Part shown: in pieces, positions 22,946 to 32,450 of the stretch | How the letters are laid out: each line of letters starts with the position of its first letter | Position numbering within the stretch: the first letter of the stretch is position 1 | Assembly (NCBI GenBank): GCA_037127255.1 | Contig: JBANSL010000020.1 | Coordinates: forward strand, 50,505,098-50,569,097 | Length of the DNA stretch: 64,000 bases | Source: Persicaria tinctoria | Lineage: Eukaryota > Streptophyta > Magnoliopsida > Caryophyllales > Polygonaceae | Direction of reading: 5' to 3' | The notes under the pieces: generated by a model | Seen by the model: only the letters and a program-made list of their open reading frames with translations | Database searches by the model: none | What the model was told of the DNA's origin: nothing | Program-made: the position numbers and the translations under genes

Positions 22946-23995
22946 GGGAAAATTACAGTAAATCGCCCTAACTTTTTAATATAGTTACAGAATACTCCGT
23001 GTGATTTATTTTACTGGCGAAATAGAGCACCAACCGTCGAATGAGTTATGAATCAATGCTAATGACGATTGGATATTAATGGCAAAAAAAATTGAGCTAA
23101 TTTTTCAATCTCATTTCACAATCAATACTATTGTGGTCTCGATTAACTTAGATGATAAAAATGACATATAATGAACAACCGTCTAATGAGTTGTGTTCTT
23201 TCTACAAAAGGAAAACACACAACTCTGAGAATAAGTTTCTTAAATATCCTTCTCATTTTCTTTAGTGTCCTCAATGTTTTAATTGCTAACCTTTCATGGT
23301 ATCTATGAAAGAACTTAGGAGCGTTACATCGAGGATTTGAAGGAGAGGATCGAATTCATGGTCGCTGTTATGTTCTTACCAACGAAGTCAACAATAGGAC
23401 CCATTTTGTGCGATTTCAATATTCGAACCAGTGTCTGAAATTCTCCATAGTTCTATGAAGAAAAACACAAGTTATGCCCAGTTGAGTAAGTAGGGATTCC
23501 AAAGCCAAATCAATTCAGCTTGATGAAGAATTAATCTAGTTGTTAAAGTAGTTAATAGTTCTACCCAAAACTTTAGTTCAAAATCCCAATGTGGTTTAGG
23601 AATCGGATGATCGGATCCCATGAAGTTGATTTGGGTATTTAAATAAATACATCATAGATACCATGAAAGGTTAACAATTAAAACATGAATGAAAGAGGTG
23701 GGGGGATCAACACCTAACATGTGAAATTTACATGCATCACCAATGCAAATTGATGAGCCTTTTAACACAAGTGATAAGTGTAATTAGAGTAAAGATCAAA
23801 TCATATAGAAAGCAAGCTGTTCTTTCAATCCTTGGTCCAAGCACTTGAGAAGGAGCTATCTTCAAAGATTGGGTCAATATCTATAAGAACTTAGAAAGTA
23901 CTTATCAATTGACAATGGTTGACAGAATGTATTACATTGTTTATTAACCATAGACCAAAGGCACACGTCTAAAGTAGAGTTCATTGAATACTGAC
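22946..23995. other. Intergenic; MULE-like end and an inverted repeat
   Basis: At 22946 the sequence GGGAAAATTACAGTAAATCG resembles a plant MULE terminus, preceded by TTTAATAAA, but no matching opposite end was found. An inverted repeat pairs about 23277-23308 with about 23652-23686 (arms of about 32 bases containing AACCTTTCATGGTATCTATGA), enclosing about 345 bases without coding capacity. I see no gene. Confidence 0.4.
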
Positions 23996-25842
23996 CTAGC
24001 GAATTCCGCCCATGAAGGTACTTGGATCAGGACAGTTGCCAGTGAACTGAGCTTGTGAGAAGTCGAAACCTGGGTTCTGCACAAGAATTGTAAGCAACTT
24101 TAGTGGATCAATCTTTCACATGATTATTCATCAACACCACCACCTAAAGAACTCATGAGAGAACCAAATGGCCAAGTTTTCCACAAGATTAAAGATTAGG
24201 GTGACATACAGAATAACTAGAAAAGCTAATGACAGAACATATGCATGAGCATGTATCAAGCATGGTAAGTATGAACTATATGTGCAGTCACGGAGGAGGT
24301 ATTTAGGGCAGACCTATTTGCTTTAGATCCTTTTTTTCAGTTATAAATGGACCTCACAAAGGACAGATGCCACAACAACACTCCAAACAATTCAAGCAAT
24401 GCCCTTTTGTTCTCTCTTGCATGGGAGGTTTGATTTGTACTATCAAGCATACGAATTCGCTTGGTTAGAGGATATTCATATTGGGTCATAAAGATTTTTA
24501 GATAAGAACAATAACTTTTATTTTAACTATATCTGAGTATCTGACCGGTGAGCAACTAAAGATATAAGCCAAACTTGGTCTAACAAGTCTGTGAATCATA
24601 ATAACAACGCACATGGCTTTCTGTGCATTGAATTCTCGAAATTTTCAAGCAAGTGCATATATGACATTCAAAACCAGTTAACATTCATGACAAGAAATTG
24701 CACTTGTTTGATCAAAAGAACTAGTATAAGCCGACAGATGCAAAGCACAACTTGACAGTTCGTAGAAGATATAGGATTGAAGTAGTCACCTCTTCCTGAA
24801 ACCTCTGAAGCATCAGGCGCTTCTGCTCGAGATCAGTGGAATAAGGATCCAGCTGACCTTCCCCTACAATAGGAGATGACCATGTCAAACCTTTGTCCCT
24901 CTTTTGTAGAGTTATGTGCATTTCATCATCCTCTGCCAAACAAAAATTTGCAACTCAGCACAGTACATTATCTCTATCAATGAATCATTTGGCATAAAAA
25001 GTAGGTGTCACAAGAAATTTCTCAACGGCCAAGAGATACTCAGATACAGAAACGCAACTTTGTGCTAGATTTCTCCTATATATATATTACATGTGCAAGC
25101 TATCTGTAACTTATAAGGTCCAATGTAAGAAATTTAAAGATCATAATCCGTGAATTTCTACACCACTTCAAGATTGAGAAAAAAGGAAGTTATCCAATAA
25201 CTAAATTAAACAAACACATTCATTGTCAAATACTCAAATACAACTCTATATTCCCTTCATCTCCCCCAACACAGAACGGTCATGAACTTAGATGAGAAAT
25301 TCACCGGGTTCATTACATTTAGAAAATAGAAACAATATTAGAAGGTGAACAAAATCACAAAATAGTTAGCACCAAAATTGCACTTTCACAAGATAGAGAC
25401 CTACCTATGGTCCAGAAAGAATCATCGGTCTTTACAGGATGTGGGAGGTCGTGCTGAAAATCAAACAACCAGATAGTAAAAACCCTAGCCAAGGATTTAG
25501 AACGAGAAAAAAAATCAACTGATTTCCCAGATTACTGACATTGAGATAGGGAGGATTGCCTTTGATCCCAACATCGACATGCTTCGACTGAATTTTGCAG
25601 TGGAATTGCTTAGGCGGCACATTCGGAGGGAGATTGATGTATATATTAACCTCTTCCAGAGTCTGATCCCATTCCAACACCTTTTGACCTAATCGAATCG
25701 CCAATTTTTTGCCAATAAACTCACAAATCAATTTTAAAATCCCGCGACAACAGACGGAATTAAAAGGGGAAGTGGTGGAGTGAAGGATCATACCATTGTG
25801 GAGGAAGCTGTGGCGTTTATCGGGAGCCAATTTATCGGCCAT
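23996..25842 (-). CDS. NudC/CS-domain (HSP20-like) co-chaperone, NUDCD2 type
   Basis: Five coding exons (25842-25794, 25688-25540, 25453-25405, 24932-24790, 24076-23996) join with canonical splice sites to 156 residues and a stop at 23996. The protein starts MADKLAPDKRHSFLHNGQKV. The CS domain (about residues 17-100) contains FEWDQTLEEVNIYINLPPN-like text (here VLEWDQTLEEV), CKIQSKHVDVGIKGNPPYL and DDEMHITLQKRDKGLTWSSP. The conserved tail LDPYSTDLEQKRLMLQRFQE and NPGFDFSQAQFTGNCPDP ends FMGGIR. Length and order match the short NUDCD2-like plant proteins, which act with HSP90 as small co-chaperones in the cytosol. The frame is intact. It lies 1.3 kb upstream of the inositol kinase in the same orientation, as in Arabidopsis. 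Confidence 0.92.
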
Positions 25843-26590
25843 TTTTTCTAGGGTTCTTCAGGGCTGAGCTTTGTAAGAAGTATCAGTAATTGGCTTTGTT
25901 GACGAAGAAGGCCGAAGGCGTCTCTTTCCAGAGGATTCCGACGCTATGGTGGAAATCTTACTTTCTCCCTTTCTCAAATTCAGGAGATTTTTTTTTCTTT
26001 TTTAATTAGGTAAGAATTCGAGTGACAAGTCTAAAGTCCGAGGCCGACAAATTCACGGACGGACTAACCTCGAATTCAGAAAATTTTCTTTTAGAGCATG
26101 TTAATCGACATCGTTAGTTGTTACTACATCGATGCTTGAATATTTGATATTAAAAAAATGGGATGCTTGAGCGATACTTGTCAAGTATCGATACTTGGAG
26201 GAGAGAGAACGAATTGTGTCAGATGTGTACTATATGCTTAATTTTTTTTTTCCAGATAGTTTTGAGGAAAAATGACGTAGTTTTAGACACAAAACGGACG
26301 AAATGCCGTGTTTGTAGTTGATGCACAGGGGTTAGAAAACCGTAGAAAAGTGACACATGGCATGTCTTGATTCGCTTGCAGAGTGAAGAACCGGATGATC
26401 GACAGTTCGACACATGGCAACACAAGGGACGGTTGTGATTTCACTTGTGCGAAATTATTTTACATATTTAAAATTGAGAAAATTTGCTGAAATATCACCC
26501 TTTTCTAATCTAATTAGGTTAATAGCATACTAACTTTTATAATTTGCCGTTCTAACACCCAATTAACATTTATTAGCCCCTTAGCAGCTT
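25843..26590. other. Promoter side of the NudC gene and intergenic spacer
   Basis: The first about 130 bases upstream of the ATG are the probable leader. Farther right the sequence is AT-rich and non-coding. A short palindrome GATACTTGTCAAGTATC lies at about 26173-26189. I see no gene. Confidence 0.4.
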
Positions 26591-27160
26591 TACTCTTTCA
26601 TGTCCTTCTCCCTAGAAAATTGCCGTGGTGAGAGGTGGCCGGAACGGGAGGGTGTTTGCGAGGCTTCGTCGGTGGGGGCTGGGTGTCGGAGCGGCTGGAT
26701 TTGGGTTCGGGATGGCCGGAATTGGTGGAATGAAGGCCGAAAATTGGGAGGTTCAGTGCTCGGTAATGGCGGATCTTGGTCGTGAAGGGGAAGGAGGAGG
26801 CTGCTGGTACGTCGGGGAGGGCGGTACGTGGCCAAGGAGGGCGGATCTGGTGAGGGAGCGCCGGATCTGGTGTGGAGGCGTCGGATTCTGGGCAAAAGCG
26901 AAAGACGGGGAGCAGGGGAGCGAGAGGAAGGGGATGAAGCGAGAGCAGGGGAGCGAGAGCGGCGGAGCTATAGAGCGAGCGTCCGGAGCGAGCAAGGTCG
27001 AGGTCAAGCGAGCGAGGTCGATCGGCCGGAGCGAGGGATCCAGGAGCGGCGGCCGGAGCGAGGGATCCAGGAGCGGCGGCCGGAGCGAGGGATCCAGGAG
27101 CGGCGACGAGGGTTACAGAAGCGGCGAGGGATCCAGGAGGGAGCGAGGTTGAAGAAGCAT
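26590..27160 (+). other. GC-rich repeat ORF region, probable transposon-borne sequence
   Basis: An open frame at 26625-27152 (175 codons) encodes a Gly/Arg/Ser-rich chain ending in repeats of GRSEGSRSG. The cause is a 27-bp unit (CCGGAGCGAGGGATCCAGGA plus GCGGCGG) in three tandem copies at about 27026-27106. Similar GAGCGAGCG-rich DNA occurs at 46.5-46.9 kb, so this looks like shared transposon sequence and not a host gene. A direct repeat of ACAAAAATTAACCCATAAAT (two copies) follows at 27176-27232. Confidence 0.5.
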
Positions 27161-27524
27161 TTTTTTATAAAATTACAAAAATTAACCCATAAATAGCAAT
27201 TTTTGTAAAATTACAAAAATTAACCCATAAATATGAGAATGGAAAAAACTATCTGTATTTTATTATATGATTCACTTCTTCTATATTTTTATATGCGATC
27301 TGGATGTGCGACTCGATCAGTCCATATATGTACACAACGAAAAGTTATTTTTGCAAAACAAAAAATTCTGAAACGAAAAAAAAAGCGAAAAAAAATTATA
27401 TTTTGCACAACATACGATGTAAGAGTTGCACGACTCTGTTGTAAGATTTGCACGACTCTTGTTTTAAGGGCTGACTGAGTTATTGGATACAAATGTCATC
27501 AATGAAGTGTAATCACAAACGTGT

Positions 27525-28242
27525 CATCAGTAAATAAAAAGTAGAATCGATGAAAATATATCGATATATAATTGATTAAATTTAAAAAAAAAAGTGACAT
27601 TAAACGATTTGATTAAAAAAATGGCATCAAATAATTACATTAGAAAAATGGCATCAAAACACTGATTTGAAAAAGTTGCATCACATTAAAGAAAAAATTG
27701 TCATCAAAACATTACCTTGAAAAAATATGGCATCACGAAAACATTACCTTAAAAAAATATGGCATCATCAGTAAATAAAAAGTAGAATCGATGAAAATAT
27801 ATCGATATATAATTGATTAAATTAAAAAAAATGGCATCAAACGATTTGATTAAAAAAATGGCATCAAATAATTACAGTAGAAAAATGGCATCAAAACACT
27901 GATTTGAAAAAGTTGCATCACATTAAAGAAAAAATTGTCATCAAAACATTACATTGAAAAAATATGGCATCACGAAAACATTACCTTAAAAAAATATGGC
28001 ATCACGGGAAAAAAAAATATCATCAAAAAATTGATATAAAAGAAGTGTGATCAGTAGTCAACGGTAAAAAAAAATGGCATCAATAGTCAATGTGGCATCA
28101 CAGTAAACAAAAAAATATCAGCAAGATTTGAAAAAAGTGTCATCAAGCCATTCTATTAGAAAAGTGACATTAAAGCGAAAATAAAATGTAAAAAAAATGG
28201 CATCAAAACGACAAAAAATGGCATCATTGGTAATAAAAAAAA
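27525..28242. repeat. TGGCATCA-rich region with a 242-bp tandem duplication
   Basis: The block 27525-27766 is repeated almost exactly at 27767-28008 (both begin CATCAGTAAATAAAAAGTAG). Within and beyond it the heptamer GGCATCA, or the close variant GTCATCA, recurs every 20-40 bases, nearly all on the plus strand and preceded by A/T runs. No protein is encoded. Such short dispersed motifs resemble subterminal repeats of DNA transposons. Confidence 0.7.
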
Positions 28243-29458
28243 GGGAAATTCCGTTTGGTACCCCCGAGTTTTTGACAATTCCGGATGGTGTCCCACACTT
28301 TTTTTTTGTCCGGATGGTACCCTTGAGTTTTGTGAAAAGTCCGGCTCATGCCCAAAACTCATAGTTTCTTTTTTTAATGAATAAAACCACCCATTATTTT
28401 TATTTTTTCATAAATATGCCCATTTACTTTTAACATTAAACAAAACTACTTATCATTTAACTAAATTCAAAACAAAATTGACAAAATCACCTTTATTTTT
28501 TAAAATTAATAAGATCACACATTATTGCCAAAGTTGTAGCAAAAAATACCCATTCTTTCCAAATTTTTTTTTGAAGAAAATCAACTATTATTTTTGACAT
28601 TACACAAAAGATCTGTTACATATTTTTCATATTTTATAAAAAATAAATCTCATTATTTGTCAAATATTGCATGTACATAATCACCCATTATTTACAAAAT
28701 TTTGCACAAATCCACTATCTTATTATGTGAACAAAAATAGTTAATCTATACATTATAAAAAAATACTTTGTAAAACCATACTTTGTGTAAAACCACCCTT
28801 TATGCTTTAAAAAATGCACAAAATCATTTCTTGTGTAATAAAAGAAGGTGTTATTCATTTCTTTTGTTTGGAATACATAAAATCTAATAAAATAAGAATG
28901 ATTAATCTCTTATTATATTTTTCTTTTACAAGAAGAATAATAAATAAATAAAATTTACTTTTCTTTTTCAAAAAAAATTATAATCAAGCATTTGGTTAAA
29001 TTGATCAATCACATTTACAAATGTTTAAAGTTAATGAGATATAAGTTAAATATTGTTTTGAAAAATAATATGTGTTAAAAATATTGCAATAAAATTTTTT
29101 GGAAATATTGCAATAAAATTTTTGGAAATATTGATCAATCACATTTACAAATATTGCAATAAAATTTTTGGAAATAATATGTGATTTTGTAAAATTTTAA
29201 AAAATAAAGTTGGTTTTGTCACTTTTGTGTTGAATTTTGTTAATTAATATGTAGTTTTGTTCAATGTTAAAAGTAAATGGGCATATTTATGAAAAAATAA
29301 AAATAATGGGTGGTTTTATTCATTAAAAAAAAGAAACTATAAGTTTTGGGCATGAGCCGGACTTTTGACAAAACTCAAAGGTACCATCCGGACAAAAAAA
29401 AAGTGTGGGACACCATCCGGAATTGTCAAAAACTCGGGGGTACCAAACGGAATTTCCC
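28243..29458. mobile_element. MULE-like near-palindromic non-autonomous element (1216 bp)
   Basis: Terminal inverted repeats extend about 290 bases. Both outer ends read GGGAAATTCCGTTTGGTACC, and the arms share CACTTTTTTTTTGTCCGGAT and ATGAATAAAACCACCCATTA. A 9-bp target duplication TAAAAAAAA lies at 28234-28242 and 29459-29467, as expected for Mutator-like elements, although it is low-complexity. The middle (about 28540-29160) is AT-rich and non-coding. It is inserted in an A-run between the GGCATCA block and the W-box block. Confidence 0.88.
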
Positions 29459-29473
29459 TAAAAAAAAAAAAAA

Positions 29474-29553
29474 ACTGTTGACCGGCGTTGACCGATCAAC
29501 GGTCAACGTTGACCGGCGTTGACCGATCAACGGTCAACGTTGACCGGCGTTGA
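29474..29553. repeat. Tandem array of W-box (TTGACC) motifs
   Basis: A 31-bp unit (GTTGACCGGCGTTGACCGAT plus CAACGGTCAAC) occurs twice, followed by a partial third copy. It gives six TTGACC on the plus strand and two on the minus strand within 80 bases. TTGAC[C/T] is the core recognised by WRKY transcription factors. No gene starts close by, so a regulatory role is not shown. Confidence 0.75.
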
Positions 29554-30044
29554 CCTTGATAGTTAAATTGAGAAGGGTGCTAGGTTAGTTAATTAATTTT
29601 GTTTGGGTGCTAGTTAGCTAATTAGATATTTATAATGTGTTAGTTACCAAAATAACCCATTAAAATTCAAAGTTCGTTATTAAAAATGTAAAATTAAAAA
29701 CATTACCACAACACTAGATTCATTTTTCACTACAAATATATAGACATCAATTTTGAATATGTTTCACTATATTTTGAAAAAAAAATATTTTTCTTTGAAT
29801 ACAATTATATGTATATTAATAACCAAACAATTCTTTTTAATATGTTTGAAGTATCTTTCATTTCACATCTTATTCTATGTTTTGTTGTTTTTGTAATATG
29901 TTTTTTAAGTTGGAATTTAATTTTATGTATTGTCTTTAGTGTAATGTCTTTCTAATTAATCAATAAAGTTCGATTTTTTTTAAATTAAGTATTGAGTTAT
30001 ATATAGTTAGCCTTATTTAGTTTATAAATAATAATAATTTAATA
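29554..30044. other. AT-rich spacer without genes
   Basis: Simple AT-rich DNA. Two related segments (GGGTGCTAGGTTAGTTAATT and GGGTGCTAGTTAGCTAATTA) at about 29575-29625 are the only visible structure. Confidence 0.5.
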
Positions 30045-30278
30045 CTCCCTCCAGTCGGAAATATTTGATGTTTGAGTTTTGTGCACGTAGTTTTAGGAGC
30101 TAAAAATTATATAAAATCTTATTTAATATGATTAATTTTTTTCATAGTTTAATATTTATTAGTAATAAGTATTAAACTGTGAAAAAAATATAATTAAAAG
30201 ATTAATATTTTATATAGTTTTTGATCATTAAAATACGTGCAGAAAGTCAAAACATCAAATATTTCCGATCGGATTTAG
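30045..30278. mobile_element. Stowaway-type MITE, second copy of a different subfamily
   Basis: A 234-bp element with flanking TA (30043-30044, 30279-30280). The left end is CTCCCTCCAGTCGGAAATAT; the right end reverse-complemented is CTAAATCCGATCGGAAATAT, followed by shared TTGATGTTT. It has no coding capacity. Confidence 0.88.
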
Positions 30279-30772
30279 TAATAATATTTTAATCATTAAA
30301 AATAAATATAATAATTAATAATATAATCGATAATGGAATTATTAGAAAGATGTATATTTGTAAATTGAATTGGTGGGAAATGACGAGTTTTGGGTACTAG
30401 AAATGTTATTGATAAAGTGAGAAAAGTAAGAATAAGATGCTATGATGATGTGGCGGAAAGAGAGAAGAATAAAATATTAGTATTTCTAGTATCCCTAGCA
30501 TCCCTTGATAAACATGTTTTTAATACTTATATTTCATCATTCATATTTTGATATTTTGTACAAACATCTTTGGTTTCAGTTTATTAAATTTGTTTTATGT
30601 TCAGTTTATAAATCTAGAGCTTTATCTTCCTCTTGTTGTGTTTTTCGGGATAAAATTTGAAGAGGTGAAGATTAATTTTAAGGGTGGAGAGGATGAGAAT
30701 TATTTTTAAAAAATAAAGTATACAAATATATGTTATTAAAGACATGCAATCTAAATATAATTTCATCGGGAC

Positions 30773-30912
30773 TAAATACACCGTAAATCACCACGTTCAA
30801 ATGGACGCGGTGGTTTGTGGTGAACTAATTAATTAAAAAAGTGTGCTGATTAATTAAAAAGCCCATCACATGGGAATGGACATGGTGATTTGAGAGAAGA
30901 TTTGCGGTGTAT
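30773..30912. mobile_element. Small fold-back MITE
   Basis: The ends TAAATACACCGTAAATCACC and, reverse-complemented from the right, TAAATACACCGCAAATC form inverted repeats around about 140 bases. An inner inverted pair contains CACCACGTTC and GACGCGGTGG. The superfamily is not certain; the terminal TAA/TTA would suit a Harbinger-type element. Confidence 0.5.
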
Positions 30913-31223
30913 TTAACAACATATCCTATAATTTTGTATAACATGCAAACTGTCATTGGATGTTACTCGTATATAGATAGATATCGATAATGAAGTGGGC
31001 GGTATTATTTATCGAGTTGGACCGGTCTAGGCCGAGCGTTGGTTTCAAGTTTTCTCCCAGCCCTACCACAAACGAGGCCGCAAATGCCCTCTTGTCTTCG
31101 ACATATATCCTCTTTCTTCTCCTACCACCACTCTCTAGTCTAAATCTCCAATGGCGGGAGAGTGCTAAAATACCCCTTTGGATTTGTTTTTTTTTCATTT
31201 TTAGTGTTTTTATACTAAAGGAA
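30913..31223. other. Spacer with short GA/CT-rich ORFs, no recognised gene
   Basis: Open frames on both strands at 30953-31259 are short and unlike known proteins. I see no gene. Confidence 0.4.
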
Positions 31224-31251
31224 CTAGTTCAATACCCGTGCATTGCACGAT
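31224..31251 (-). mobile_element. Helitron-type 3' terminus
   Basis: Read on the minus strand: hairpin CGTGCAATGCACG, then GGTATTGAA, then CTAG and a following T. Hairpin, about 10-base spacing and CTRR-T are the classic Helitron 3' end. The matching 5' end would lie to the right and was not located. Confidence 0.5.
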
Positions 31252-31291
31252 ATTTTTAATAAGTAGTTTCATAATATTATAAAATGAAGAA

Positions 31292-31326
31292 ATTTGGCCC
31301 AAAGACCTTCGACCTTTGGGCCAAAT
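31292..31326. repeat. Perfect 13-bp inverted repeat (hairpin)
   Basis: ATTTGGCCCAAAG and CTTTGGGCCAAAT are separated by nine bases. It lies about 300 bases upstream of the DUF1985-Ulp1 pseudogene start. Confidence 0.8.
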
Positions 31327-31889
31327 ACAAAATGTCCAACACTTTTGCCTTTGTTATCATTTGTCCAAAATATTTTCATAATCCCAACACTACTCCTGCC
31401 TTAAACACCCATCTCCCACACACTACCCCTGTCTTCTCCCTCGGACGGTTAGTTTTGCGGTTTTCTCCAACGTCTCTCCCCTCCCCTAGGAATTCATTTG
31501 CGACGGTTCCCTAGTGATCTCTGACTTGCTCCACGTCGTGCTATATGACTTGCTATCGGCCTTGCTGTTCGACTTTCTCTCCTCTTCGTTTCTGCACTTT
31601 TCTGCTCTCTGATCAACTTCTTCTAATGGCTTTATCAGGTACTTTCTTCGACTATTTTGCTTCAATGTTCTTGACAGCAACCTCGCCTGTTGTTTCCTTT
31701 GAGTTGTGGAGATTTAGTTTCCTTCTTTTCATTCAATTTCTGTTGTTTGTTTCTGTATTTTAGCCCTTTCTACCCGTTTTAGGGTTTGTTTGTTAGTTAA
31801 GTTGTTGTCTAATGACTATCAGTTTGTGCTTTGGTTAATGTTCCTTCTTCTGATTTCGTTTCCATTACTGCATTTGTGGCATTTATTGT

Positions 31890-32450
31890 TTCTCTTTGTT
31901 TTCTGATGGTTGGTTACAGTATGGTGTTAGGGTTCCAGTTTATGGCTTGTTTGTTGGCAGGGTTGCATTTTATTACTTGTTTTAATGATTGGTTACAGTC
32001 TTGTGACAAGGTTACAGTTTTTTAATTGTTTTGGTGACATGGATACAGTTCATTACTTGTTTTGATTGTTGGTTACAGTCTAGTTACAATGTTACAATTG
32101 ATTCATTGGGACAGTTTGTTGCTTGGTTGGTGATACAGTTACAGTTTATGACTTGTCGGGTGACAGGGTTGCATTTTATTACTTGTTTTAATGGTTGGTT
32201 ACAGTCTTGTGACAGGGTTACAGTTTATTAATTGTTTGGTGACAGTGTTATAGTTCATTACTCGTTTTTATGGTTGGTTATAGTATGGTGACAAGGTTAC
32301 AATTGATTTATGGTTACAGTTTGTTACTTGTGTTGGTGACAGGGTTACATATGACATTATGCTTGATGTGTGTTTGCAGTGTTTGGTGTGGTGACAATAT
32401 TAGTTTATGTGGTTGTTCAATTTGTTGTTTGCTGGTTTTTGGTGTCAGTA
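31890..32450 (+). repeat. GGTTACAG/GGTGACAG minisatellite in intron 1 of the DUF1985-Ulp1 gene
   Basis: Degenerate copies of GGTTACAGTTTATTACTTGT and TTTTAATGGTTGGTTACAGT recur with periods of about 30-60 bases through the first intron. The same GGTGACA and GTTACAGT words recur downstream of the gene at 37.7-38.8 kb, on the same strand. Confidence 0.7.

Noticed and set aside
27525..28242. CRISPR-like array
   Set aside because: The repeats are 7-8 bases with irregular A-rich spacers in a plant genome; they do not form a direct-repeat/spacer array.
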